Positions 1 to 8,727 of a stretch of DNA of 19,355 bases are shown in pieces. Position 1 is the first letter of the stretch, and each line of letters starts with the position of its first letter. A model generated the notes under the pieces. That model was not told where the DNA came from, did no database searches, and saw only the letters and a list, made by a program, of their open reading frames with translations. Origin of the DNA: Dunaliella salina (taxonomy: Eukaryota; Chlorophyta; Chlorophyceae; Chlamydomonadales; Dunaliellaceae); assembly GCA_002284615.2 (NCBI GenBank), contig MU069463.1, positions 648,327 to 667,681 of the forward strand. Reading direction: 5' to 3'. A program made the translations under genes and the position numbers.

Positions 1-1104
1 GCACTCATGCAAACTTGCCTCTACCCTATGATGCGTGCAGCTCCCCTGGTGGCCCCCCACATCCTACCTGCCCCAGCAGCATTCACCCCTCCCCCCCAAG
101 CGTTTGGTGGTGCCCTCCCTCCCCAACCAGCCGTGGTCAGCAGCGCCGGCCCTGCATTCTCTGTCGGACCTGGGGGTGTGCTGCAGGTGAGTCCCTGCAC
201 AAGCAGTCGAGCTTCAGTGCCACCAGCAGTGCCACTGCAGTAAACATCTGATGGACCTCTCAGTGTGCTGCAGGTGAGCTTGCGCACCAGCAGGCAAGCT
301 CACATGCAAGCAGCGGTGCCGCCAAAGCCTACTCTGGTAGGTCCAGGTGAGGTGTTGAGGTGGGCTCATGTGCTTGTACAAACAATGGTACTTGCAGCAC
401 ACGCGTGGATCCTTGTAGTGTGCTACAGGTGGGCTCATGTGCTCGTACAGACACTAGTATTTGCACAGCACACATTGGTGGAATTTATGGGAAAGTAAAA
501 AGTGGTACACATAATGTGTGTCAGTGGTGATGGTTTCCTTGAAGCTACCATCTGACCCGACCTGCCCTGAGCCTTAATGCACCGGGCTCCACAACGGATT
601 GTCTTTTGGAGTACACAATGGTGGATTTATGGATGTGTTGCAGGTGGGCTCATGTGCATGCATGAGGAGTGGCACAGTCATGTGTGTTTGCCTTGCCCAA
701 CTGAGCCCACCTGCTGGTGCGATGAGTGCAGGGGCCAGTATGTTTCACTGCCAGTATGTAGCACTGGCACACCTTTTTGCCCCCTGGCACAGTAGCCTGT
801 GTGGCGCTGCCAATTTTAGCCCACACTTGCTTGTGTTACTCTGCCCGTTCGGGTGGGGATCGAGCCCATGCACTCGCACATGGATTTCTGGAGGCAATGC
901 TCTCCTTTGCCGCTGGCACACCAAATTACCCTGTAGCTCAACAGATGAACTTCCAGCGCATTTATATGTGTGCCAAGGGCAGAGCGATTCACTCCAGCAT
1001 GTTGCATGCAAACTGCGCTTCCTGCAGCAGAGAGGCACAGTGCTTAGCTGCATCATGATTGCCTATACCTTGTGTATATATAAATGTATATATATATATA
1101 TATA

Positions 1105-1161
<57 letters not shown>

Positions 1162-4100
1162 GATACAAGGTATGATGCATCCATACCTTGTGCAGCATGT
1201 TGTGTCTTTCGACTTCAGTGGCCATCCCTGCTTTGCCGAGCTTTTTCACAATTAGAAGCAGGGAATTGCAGGGTTGTGTACAAGCCGGATAATAGCAATG
1301 CCCCTCCACGCTCACGCCCCACTTGCTCGCGCCTTTGCCGGCATGCTTGTGCCAAATGCTCCAATTACGTTTATGTTTCACATTATGTTCATGTTGTGTT
1401 TGTTAATCTTATCACATGCCCTCACATTCTCAACAGGCTACAAGCCTCTGCATACCTGTGCAGCGAGATGCATGCCCACACGTGCTCACCCCCATGCGAC
1501 GCTCGGTTTGTTGCACATGCTCGTGCTACACATAGGGTGTGACATGTCATACTACTTTTTCAAAATCCGTTATCACAGTAATATTACAGTAATAATGTTA
1601 CAGTAATAATGTTACAGTAATAATATTACAATAATATTACAGTGATAATAGTACAGAATATTACATTACTCTCCAGCAAAATCGTTATTACACCGAGAGT
1701 CAGGTAATATTACTGTGATGGTAATATTACATTGGCATGTCGGACCTTAGCTATACACCGCATGCCCGTACTTGCTCAAGCTCATGCAACAGCTGGTTTG
1801 TAGCGTAGCCATGCCATCACGGCTAATCATCCAACCATCATGGCAATGGACCCCTTGTAGTGCATGTGCTTCACACACAACCACTTGTGTTTTTGATAGG
1901 GTAAAATGTTGCCTGGCCCCTCCCTTGCAGCTGGTGCAGCACCCCAGTGTCACGGCTGTGGACCCGTCTCTGTGCGTGTGGTTCACACATGATTACTTGT
2001 TTGTCCCAGGATAAAATGCTGCTGCCTGCCTGGCTCCTTCCATGCAGCTGGTGCAGCGCCCTGTCTCCTGGCTGTGGACCCCCTCCCTGTGCATGTGCTT
2101 CAATCAATTTCAATTGTGTTCCCTGTGGAGTGAAGTGCTGCTGTCTGCCTGGCTCCTCCCTTGCAGCTGGTGCAACCACCCACCATGGCTGTGGACCCTT
2201 TGCAGTGCAAATGTTTTGCACACGAGCGCTTGTGTTCCATATGGGGTGAAGTGCTGCTGTCTGCCTGGCTCCTTCCTCGCAGCTGATGCAATTACCCGTC
2301 TCGGCTGTAGACCCTTTGCAGTGCAAATGCTTTGCACACAATCGCTTGTGTTCCGTGTGGGGTGAAGTGCTGCTGTCTGCCTGGCTCCTTCCTCGCAGCT
2401 GGTGCAACCACCCGTCATGGCTGTGAACTCTTTGCAGTGCAAATGCTTTGCACACAATCGCTTGTGTTCCCTGTATGGTGAAGTGCTACTGTCTGCCTGG
2501 CTCCTTCCTCGCAGCTGGTGCAACCATCCGTCTTGGCCGAAAACTCTTTGCAGTGCAAATGCTGTGCACACAATCGCTTGTGTTCCCTGTGGGGCAAAGT
2601 GCTGCTGTCTGCCTGGCTCCTTCCTCGCAGCTGGTGCAACCACCCGTCATGGCTGTGGACCCCACGCAGCAGGGCCTGCAATTCAACGTGCTGCCAGCCC
2701 CTGCGCAGCAGCCGCCCCAGCCCACCATGCCCTCTCTGCCGCAGCAGCCCCCACAGCCGCAGCCGCAGCCGCAGCCGCAGCCACAACCGCAGCCTCAGCC
2801 ACAGCCACAGATGCAGCCACAGATGCACTTCATGCAACCTCCGCCTGCCCCCCAGCCTGCTCAGCCTGCCCCTGCTCCCGCCCCTGCACCCGCCCCTGCC
2901 ATCTCAGGCGACCAAGCAGGTGAGACAAACGTAATACTTGACCAACATGTCCTTGTTTGTGTTGACCAAGCCAGTGAGGTCAACATAATTGACCAAGCCG
3001 GTCAACATCATGATTGACCAGGTAGGTAGGTGAGACACACAGAGTAATCAACCAAGCAGGTGAGACAAAATAATACTCAACCAACACATTTTCGTTTATG
3101 TTGGCCAAGCCAGTGAGGTCAACATAGTTGACCAAGTTGGTCAACATGACCGACCTAGCAGGTGAGACTGACGTACTACTTGAAAAGCACATTTGTTGGC
3201 AAAGCCGGTGAGGCCAACATTATTGACCCAGCTGGTCAACAAAAAAAAGGACCGGGAAGGTGCGCTCCATTTTAGAAGTGAAAAAAGAGGGGGTGAAAAG
3301 CTGCGCTTCATGCTTGACAGTGTCTGTAACACATGCAAGGCTCTCCAGAACAATTGATGCTTTCGCCATCATTTGAACCCCTCACTGGCACGTATGTGTC
3401 CAGCCCACAGGGCAACTAAGAGGGAGCAGCCAACCATGGCCACCTCCCGTTCCAAGCTTTCTTTCTGTTTGTCTCGGCCCCACTCCTTACAAGTTTCTGT
3501 GTTAGCCTTGAAGCGACAGTGCTCCACGTTGCATGCATAGCCATCGTATGCCCTGTATCAAGCAGTTTGCCCTGTATCGAGCTTCACATGCCCTGTATCA
3601 AGCATGCCGTAAGCTCTGTATCAAGCTTCATATGCCCTGTATCAAGCATGCCGTATGCCCTGTATCAAGAATGTATGCCCTGTATCAAGCTTCAATGCTT
3701 CATATTGCCTAGCCATCCTTTATGGGGGGAGTGGGAAGCACGGTGACATGCTCTCAAGCCGCCATTTTGGTGTTGCTCTCGGGCAATAAGTCAGGTGCGT
3801 CATGACTGCCTTTGATGCATGGAGGAGCTGTGGTTATGGGCCTCATACGTGGAAGAGCTGCAGTAGCAGGCTCGGGCGAGGAGGCAACCCAGCATGACTG
3901 TGTTTGATGCATGGACGAGCTGTGGTAACAGGCTTGTTGCATGGAAAGCTGCAGTGCTAGGTTCAGGCAAGGCGGCGACCCAGCATGACTGCCTTTGATG
4001 CATGGAGGAGGTGTGGTAATAGGCCTGACACATTGTGGTAATAGGCCTGATGCATAGAGAGCTGCCGCGCTAGGCTTCAGCACATAGGCAACAAAGCATG

Positions 4101-4633
4101 ACTGCCTTCGATGCATGGAGAACCTGTGGTGATAAACCTGACGCATTGTGGAATTGCAGCGCTCATTTGCCTCCTCTTGTCATCTTTCTAAGCATGGAGC
4201 ACCTGTGATGATGAACCTGACGCACTGTGGAATCGCAGCGCTCATTTGCCTCCTCTTGTCATCTTTCTAAGCATGGAGCACCTGTGATGATGAACCTGAT
4301 GCACTGTGGAATCGCAGCGATCATTTGCCTCCTCTTGTCATCTTTCTAAGCATGGAGCACCTGTGATGATGAACCTGACGCATTGTGGNANCGCAGCGCT
4401 CATTTGCCTCCTCTTGTCATCTTTCTAAGCATGGAGCACCTGTGATGATGAACCTGACGCATTGTGGAATCGCAGCGCTCATTTGCCGCCTCTTGTCATC
4501 TTCGTGCCTCATACTTGCAGCTGTTTTGCAGCAAGTGATGGCCATGACGCAGGAGCAGATAGATGCCCTTCCAGAGGTCACGCGCCAGCAGGTGTTACAA
4601 GTGAAGCAGCTGCTCATGGCCCAGGGCAAGTAG
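1..4633 (+). CDS. CSTF2: CstF64 (cleavage stimulation factor 64 kDa subunit), 3' part, three exons
   Basis: CstF64 binds GU-rich elements downstream of poly(A) sites in the nucleus and acts in mRNA 3' end cleavage. Only its C-terminal half is here; the N-terminal RRM lies upstream of the window. Proposed join: about 41-186, 2631-2919, 4521-4633. The first junction is phase 0 (CAG|gtgagt to gcag|CTG). The second is phase 1, where a final G plus CT makes an Ala codon. The order is a Pro/Gly/Ala-rich segment, a (PQ)n and (AP)n hinge, then a C-terminal segment reading AVLQQVMAMTQEQIDALPEV and ending LLMAQGK before TAG at 4631. From family knowledge, this matches the CstF64 C-terminal domain, a small helical bundle with a QV-x-x-LT-x-x-QI-x-x-LP pattern that contacts Pcf11. 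The match rests on that tail and the hinge. The junctions are inferred without transcript data. Introns of about 2.4 and 1.6 kb are filled with tandem arrays. Confidence 0.8.
41..186 (+). other. CSTF2: CstF64 exon, Pro/Ala/Gly-rich hinge
   Basis: This reads in frame as PLVAPHILPAPAAF...VGPGGVLQ. The donor CTGCAG|GTGAGT at 187 is strong and falls at a codon boundary. The 5' end is uncertain. A pyrimidine-rich stretch at about 12-27 followed by gtgcag at 35-40 would make a good acceptor with the exon starting at 41. The frame also stays open to base 1, so the exon could begin upstream of the window. Confidence 0.65.
187..650 (+). repeat. Degenerate tandem copies of the intron's 5' splice site region
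   Basis: The donor context GTGTGCTGCAG|GTGAG recurs downstream of the real donor. Donor-like GT sites lie at 187 (gtgagt), 274 (gtgagc), 347 (gtgagg), 360, 429 and 644 (all gtgggc). Spacing is about 87, 73 and 69 near the exon and wider later. The later copies share gtgggctcatgtgc. The copies decay with distance from the exon, as expected if the exon-intron border seeded the array. Confidence 0.7.
651..1894 (+). other. Intron 1 interior with AT/GA microsatellite and TAATATTAC-type repeat
   Basis: No coding exon is supported here. A (TA)n tract at about 1086-1119 runs straight into (GA)n at 1119-1158. It is flanked by ATACCTTGT at 1065 and 1183 and by its inverse ACAAGGTAT at 1165. From 1570 to 1735 the DNA is AT-rich, with repeats built from the self-complementary unit GTAATATTAC and the variant GTTACAGTAATAAT. 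The stretch at 600-1100 is open in several frames but shows no recognisable protein. Confidence 0.55.
1895..2640 (+). repeat. 116-bp tandem array carrying 3' splice site plus exon start
   Basis: Seven copies of the intron end followed by the first 27-35 bases of the exon begin at 1931, 2048, 2167, 2283, 2399, 2515 and 2631, spaced 117, 119, 116, 116, 116 and 116. Each has a pyrimidine tract, c/t-gcag, then CTG(G/A)TGCA. The copy at 2399 matches the true exon start (2631) over 27 bases. The last copy is taken as the real acceptor because only it leads into the long Pro/Gln-rich frame in the phase required by the upstream donor. A frame extension from 2283 meets TGA at 2424. Confidence 0.85.
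2631..2919 (+). other. CSTF2: CstF64 exon, Pro/Gln-rich hinge
   Basis: The exon is 289 nt, entered in phase 0 and left in phase 1. It begins LVQPPVMAVDPTQQ, passes through a (PQ)n run made of CAGCCG/CAGCCA codons, MQPQMHFMQPPPAP, an (AP)n run, and ends AISGDQA. The donor is GCAG|GTGAGA at 2920. The Pro/Gln-rich, disordered composition fits the CstF64 hinge. The (PQ)n run at about 2755-2815 is a hexanucleotide repeat and probably length-polymorphic. Confidence 0.75.
2905..3240 (+). repeat. Degenerate tandem copies of the intron 2 donor region
   Basis: The junction ACCAAGCAG|GTGAGAC recurs inside the intron. GTGAGAC sites occur at 2920 (the real donor), 3030, 3060 and 3162, the one at 3060 preceded by the same ACCAAGCAG. 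Between them lie copies of GACCAAGCCRGTGAGGTCAA and GTCAACAT. This parallels the arrays of intron 1. Confidence 0.75.
3530..3715. repeat. Short tandem repeat (TATGCCCTGTATCAAGC)
   Basis: About seven degenerate copies of the motif atgccctgtatcaagc lie within intron 2, alternating with linkers such as atgccgt and ttcat. The reading frames across it are repeat artefacts. Confidence 0.7.
3795..4140. repeat. About 92-bp degenerate tandem array
   Basis: The anchor CATGACTGCCTTTGATGCATGG occurs with small changes at 3801, 3893, 3984 and 4097 (spacing 92, 91, 113), each followed by gagctgtggtaa-type sequence. The longest copy carries an internal duplication of tgtggtaataggcctga. It merges into the 79-bp array that follows, sharing catggag...ctgtg.tgat. 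The minus-strand open frames here are repeat-derived. Confidence 0.75.
4141..4505. repeat. 79-bp tandem array abutting the last CstF64 acceptor
   Basis: GCATGGAGCACCTGTGATGA occurs at 4192, 4271, 4350 and 4429, an exact 79-base period, with nearly identical units. The final partial unit ends about 15 bases before the proposed acceptor at 4520. Two N bases at 4389 and 4391 fall inside it, consistent with difficulty calling near-identical copies. Confidence 0.9.
4521..4633 (+). other. CSTF2: CstF64 terminal exon with C-terminal domain and stop
   Basis: The acceptor catacttgcag|CTGTTTTGCAG gives phase 1 and completes an Ala codon with the G at 2919. The alternative tttgcag at 4531 would break the frame. 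The exon encodes VLQQVMAMTQEQ, IDALPEVTRQQVLQVKQLL and MAQGK, then TAG, with a second TAG directly after. The spacing of hydrophobic residues and the QI/LP pairing match the CstF64 C-terminal domain. Confidence 0.8.
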
Positions 4634-5209
4634 TAGGTCACAGATACAGAGCCTGCTCATGGCTCGCGCCGTATGGCTGTACGGCTAGGGGCGCTTGGGC
4701 TGGTCATGGCTCCAGGTACAGAGCTTTAAATTGCCATACGAGGGTCAGGGAGGTGCTGCATGCCCTGCCTGATGGACACCTGGTTGAACTCGGACATCGG
4801 AAAGGAAGTGCTTCTGCATGTCTGTTTTGACGACACTTTAGCCTCCATTTGTGGGACCATTTGCATATCGTGTGGATTTCAGGTGATTTGTGCATATTGT
4901 GTGCAGTCCTACAACATTGGGATGGACTTTGCTTTCCTTTGACTTCATTCCAAGCTGGGCGTGCCCCTTCCATCCAACCTTTTGCTCTGCTGATCTGACG
5001 CCGGTTTGCAAACATCAAATCTAAAATGATCACGATAGCAAAGATGCCTTCAGGTGAGGCTGCACATCACACTTATGACAAAGACATGCTTGATGGTTAT
5101 GCTTGTTGTTGACGCTCTTCAGTTAGTTTACTTGGAAGTTTGGCATTCAGCCAGGTGGTTTGACTGCTCAGCCTGCAGTCATTGCCAGCCCCCCAAAAAT
5201 GGTCCGTGA
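4634..5209. other. CstF64 3' flank, probable 3' UTR, no gene seen
   Basis: No coding frame here looks real. The green-algal poly(A) motif TGTAA does not occur just after the stop, so I cannot place the 3' end. The phrase gctcatggc recurs three times between 4611 and 4710. Confidence 0.4.
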
Positions 5210-6245
5210 TCTCAGAAAGAAAGAAACACCATTGATTCGAATTTTGCTGGAGAAAGTGACGAATGTCCTCATTGCCAACCTCGGAATAATATTAGCCAGT
5301 CAAACCAAAAGAAGTTCTTGTCTGAGAAGAAATCTCAAAGAAGAGATAAGCGTACACGTTCCGGAGAGCACGTGCTCTCCAGAACGTGTACGCTTATCTT
5401 TTCTTTGAGATTTGTGCACAAATAGGAGCACGATGACGCGGGAAAAGGGCACATTTCTCATCTTGCAAATCTTGAAGATCACGAAGATCATAGTGACCAT
5501 TCAAACCAGTCTGCCACAAGCCCCGCACTCTCATCATGTGGGTCCTCAACATGGATCAAGAAACGCTTCGCTGCAAACGTCTTCCCAAATCCTGTATTAA
5601 GATATCCAGGGGCTTTTCCGGGCGCAGCCTCAGCACTGGCAAGGTTCAAAGGAGAAGGATCCAACGATGGTAAGTAGCCCACCTTTGATTGTGATTCTTA
5701 TGCTCTGCGCTGTCCAAATCATGCCAACCCTTGCAAAGCTGTGTACGCAAATCTATTGCTAACTCCTTAACATTAATCACCGACCCATCATGTACAGATT
5801 GTTCATACAGCTCACCCCTTTGCAAACCCCCAAATGCAGCTGCATTGTATACTATAGTCAGGGCCACAGATGTCTAGCATTCCACGCCAGGAATAATGCT
5901 CAACACCCTGTCAGCATGCAGCACCTTCCTCATGAGAGTACTGCAACACAAGAATTGTACAACCTTGACGCCGCCTAGACCAATTATTAGAGCTGCCAGG
6001 CCAGAAGGGTTCCTGCCCGCACTCCCTCAACCCTGTCCAACTACATGCTGCACCTCCTTGACTGCCAGACTCCGCTTCAAAAACAAGGTGACCTGTCTGC
6101 ATTGTTGACACTGGTACTGTATCAATGGGAGTGACTCCCACAAGTATTCTGGTGGACAGAGATGGCCCATCCCAGATGGGGCGAAAGAAATGCTAAAGAC
6201 ATGCCTTGGCAGACAGCCGCAGTTTTTGGAAACGTCGCAATTTTG
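5210..6245 (+). pseudogene. Decayed coding relic, unidentified, possibly retroelement
   Basis: Several consecutive + strand segments have protein-like composition but are broken by stops and frame changes. At 5210-5422 the frame runs through DECPHCQPRNN and KKFLSEKKSQRRDK. After TAG at 5423 the same frame continues to about 5672 with EDHEDHSDHSNQ and VFPNPVLRYPGAF. A further segment around 5690-5875 needs one frameshift and includes CDSYALRCPNHANPC and TDPSCTDCSYSSPLCKPP. Pieces at about 6025-6125 (LLDCQTPLQKQGDLSALL) and 6129-6240 (GGQRWPIPDGAKEML) follow. The Cys-rich middle could be a metal-binding region of a retroelement protein, but I cannot name the family. A gtaagt at 5671 could alternatively mark a real exon end. 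The first frame is interrupted by the palindrome at 5330-5413. Confidence 0.35.
5330..5413. repeat. 84-bp near-perfect palindrome without spacer
   Basis: Two 42-base arms meet between 5371 and 5372 with no loop. The centre is GAGAGCACGTGCTCTC. Only two positions fail to pair along the arms. The direct repeat GAGCAC lies at 5366-5371 and again at 5426-5431, bracketing the right arm. Confidence 0.9.
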
Positions 6246-6252
6246 ACTTTGG

Positions 6253-6254
<2 letters not shown>

Positions 6255-6317
<63 letters not shown>
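6255..6317. repeat. (CA)n microsatellite
   Basis: An uninterrupted AC dinucleotide run of about 31 units. The polyCys/Val open frames on the opposite strand are artefacts of it. Confidence 0.97.
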
Positions 6318-6319
<2 letters not shown>

Positions 6320-7985
6320 CTAATTAAGTTTGAAGGCGCCTGAAACAAAAAGGTGCTGAAGGTAGTCACCTCTGGTCCATGAGACAGATTCAACTGTACA
6401 GTTTCAACTGAAAGGACAGTGACAGATTACAGTTTAAAAGGATGTCAGATTGCAGTTGGAAAGGTGGCCTCCAGGAAGAACAACTGATGCCAGCCTGCTC
6501 GTGCACAAGGAAAATATAGAAGAAAACAAAACAATTTGTTCGTTTGGTTCATGGAGGCAAACATATCAGATGATTACGCATGTTAAATGGCGGGAAGGGG
6601 CCGCGGTAAGAGAAGGAAAGGGAGAGTAAAGGAAGCTTGGCTTCATTGCTAAAACCGCCTACAAGGGCAGCTGAACAGAAACACTTGATGCCTGTTCCTA
6701 GCCATACCTGGAAAACTAAAAAGTAAGTCTACGCTGGACAATACCCAGCGACCTAGCACTGGCAGTTGGCGCTGGCACTAACTGTGAGCTTCACCAGTAT
6801 CCTAAAGATAAACTTGAGAACTAATGGGGATCCAGTGGGTTGTCGCCCATCTGTCCAGGTGTGTGTCTGACCCTCCTATACCTAGTCTGTCCATGCCCCC
6901 GGCATGGTAGCCCATGCCCCCGGCATACCTGGCAAAAAATAAGCTCACAAATTGGACCAGGATGAATTGGTAACTTGTTAATCATGCAATCTGGAGCTTG
7001 ATGTAATGCGTGCAGGAGGATGAGAGAGGAGAAGAGGGGCACAGGACAAGGAAGTGTACTTTTGCTGGAAAAACAGGCCTCCTAGGAGTTTACACTCAAG
7101 CAACACTTAGCACTACATGAGTTCCTTCATTGCAGCCTGTATTAGTCTACTACAAGGGAAGGAAAGAAAGTCTATCATAATGCCAGCCTTTGGCCATGCG
7201 CATTAAGGAAAGGTTCCCTTTTTAAAAGCTAGCAGGGGCCAGCGCTGGATTTGGGTGTTCTGCCATGCTCCGCCATGCTCCAGAGCGCATTTCCATCCCT
7301 CAATATCCATGCCGTGTGCCCAGCAAGCTTCCCCCCCAAAGTCCAGCCTCCTGGACAAGGATTGCTTGGCTTTGAATTGAATGCACCAAGGCTGCAGTCA
7401 TGGTAGACAGTGCAAGCCAAGGCAAAACTACGCAAGCGCCGATCAGCACAAGCACTGCTGATGGCATTGATGATTGTTAAGGATCATCATGTGTGATAAT
7501 ACTGGGAAACACACCCCGGCACCATAAAAACCTAGATCCAGGGTTCACATCTATCTTCAGAGGCACCAATTGTAAGACCATGCAGTCCACTCGGTTCCCA
7601 ATTTTCTGGGGATCTGTTCCAGGTGTGATGTTGCATCATTTTCAGTAATGTGGTTAGACAGTTTTTTTCCTGTTTAGGATTTTTTGAGCTGCGGAAAACA
7701 AAATTTGTGAGCATGTTGAGCTGCTGCAAAATCCACATTGATTGAGGGGCCAGCGTCAGAACAAAACAGTTCAACAAAATGAGTGTTTCTGTATTCAGGG
7801 CCTTTGGCGCTGCTTCTGCAATTTTGAAAGGTAAATAAAAACGTCCAAATTAAAATCTCACTCAGGCAGGTCACACCTTCCGCATTTGATCTAAAAATAA
7901 TTTATCAATAACGCTCACTTGGCTTTGGAAGAAAGCAGAGAAGGGTGCAAGGAAGAGGAGCACTCAACGCCAGTCACATGGGAAA
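6318..7985. other. Intergenic, no gene supported
   Basis: I see no reliable exon. CATGCCCCCGGCAT is duplicated at about 6891-6925. A short sequence at about 7200-7220 (gcattaaggaaagg) resembles the core of the dispersed R repeat. Minus-strand frames at 7532-7874 (for example FCSDAGPSINVDFAAAQHAH) look somewhat protein-like but are broken and unrecognised. Confidence 0.4.
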
Positions 7986-7989
7986 AGAA

Positions 7990-8085
7990 CTGTGAAGGCA
8001 ATGAAGACACTCCCTGCATTTATCAAGGAAAAAAATAATAGCTTGGCACGGGGTATCCTCTCCACCCAGGGAATAAAAATAGAGG
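7990..8085 (-). repeat. Dispersed repeat R, copy 1
   Basis: On the minus strand this reads GGTGGAGAGGATACC, a T-rich stretch, CCTTGATAAATGCAGGGAGTG, then TCTTCATTGCCTT. It follows the copy at 10355-10455 in order and spacing (CCTTAATTGATGTGGGGAGT, TTTTCACTGCCTGCG). Confidence 0.6.
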
Positions 8086-8226
8086 CAAATGGGGTCAGCC
8101 AAAACCATTCCCCTGCCTCTAAAGTTCAAAACCCAGCTCGCTTCTCCGCTGTGGCATCTTGTCAAAAAACCTTGTGAAAGACAAAAAGTTCATGCAAAAA
8201 AAACCAAAACTTGAGGCCGAGGTGTT

Positions 8227-8727
8227 AAGGAAAGGCTCTCTACGGGGCTTCTTATGATATGAAAGAAAACACGCATCAGCCGTGAAAACACTGCTGCATC
8301 ACTGGAGGAAGAGGCATGTTGGCACAAAGAGACGTGAGCTTTCATTCCTTAGAGAAGGCTCATCACTGTGCAGGAAAGGTTAAATGAAGGGGTACTTCTA
8401 GTATCCCACTTGGTCCCCACTACATTCCTTTTTCATTCTTGGTGGAAAGAATGCATGATATCCTTGGCCCTAGGTATCTCCTTCCTTTCCCTGATGGGGG
8501 GAGTCGAACTCCCAATCTTGCATGTTGGTTCCTGTTAAAGAGCTTTGTGTTGGAGCCTTGTGCAATTCCTGATTTGAAGCTCTGTACCCTTCTTATGCAT
8601 GAATTTGCCAGCAACAAGCCCAATTTTAAGATAGCTGCGTCAACCGTCATCCTCAAGGCCAGGCATAAGGCACTGCTACCATTCGATGGGATCTCTGCCT
8701 AGCCTGCTAATTAGAGAGCCTTTCCTT
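8227..8727. mobile_element. Possible small inverted-repeat element
   Basis: AAGGAAAGGCTCTCT at 8227-8241 is the exact reverse complement of AGAGAGCCTTTCCTT at 8713-8727, which would bound a 501-bp unit. No target-site duplication is obvious. Inside are an R copy (8432-8510) and, on the minus strand, GGGAGTTCGACTCCC, which resembles a tRNA T-arm/B box. The pairing may be coincidental because AAGGAAAG-type sequence recurs in R repeats. Confidence 0.3.
8432..8510 (+). repeat. Dispersed repeat R, copy 2 (5' part)
   Basis: TTGGTGGAAAGAATGCATGA, then CTTGGCCCTAGGTATCTCC, TTCC and CTGATGGGGGGAG. This aligns with 10355-10425 (TTGGTGAAGCGGATACACGG, CTCGGCCCCAGGTATCCCC). It diverges after the GGGGGAG. 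Confidence 0.65.

Noticed and set aside
845..980. tRNA-like motifs: minus-strand GGCTCGATCCCCA (B box) and plus-strand TAGCTCAACAGATGA (A box)
   Set aside because: They lie on opposite strands and no cloverleaf can be drawn, so no tRNA gene or SINE is supported.
1570..1735. Repeated TAATATTAC, identical to the nick-site nonanucleotide of CRESS DNA virus origins
   Set aside because: The motif lies in a simple AT-rich repeat built from the self-complementary unit GTAATATTAC. It is not in the loop of a GC stem, and no Rep-like gene is present. Coincidence is the simplest reading.
1871..2643. Long minus-strand frames with repeated Cys/His-rich peptides across the 116-bp array
   Set aside because: The repetition comes from the DNA array. 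Units that are not a multiple of three keep several frames open, and the plus strand explains the array through splice junction copies.
3754..4146. 130-residue minus-strand frame with repeated HQRQSC-like peptides
   Set aside because: It follows the 92-bp tandem array and sits inside the CstF64 intron on the other strand. There is no independent coding sign.
6027..6316. PolyCys/Val frames
   Set aside because: Translation of the CA microsatellite.
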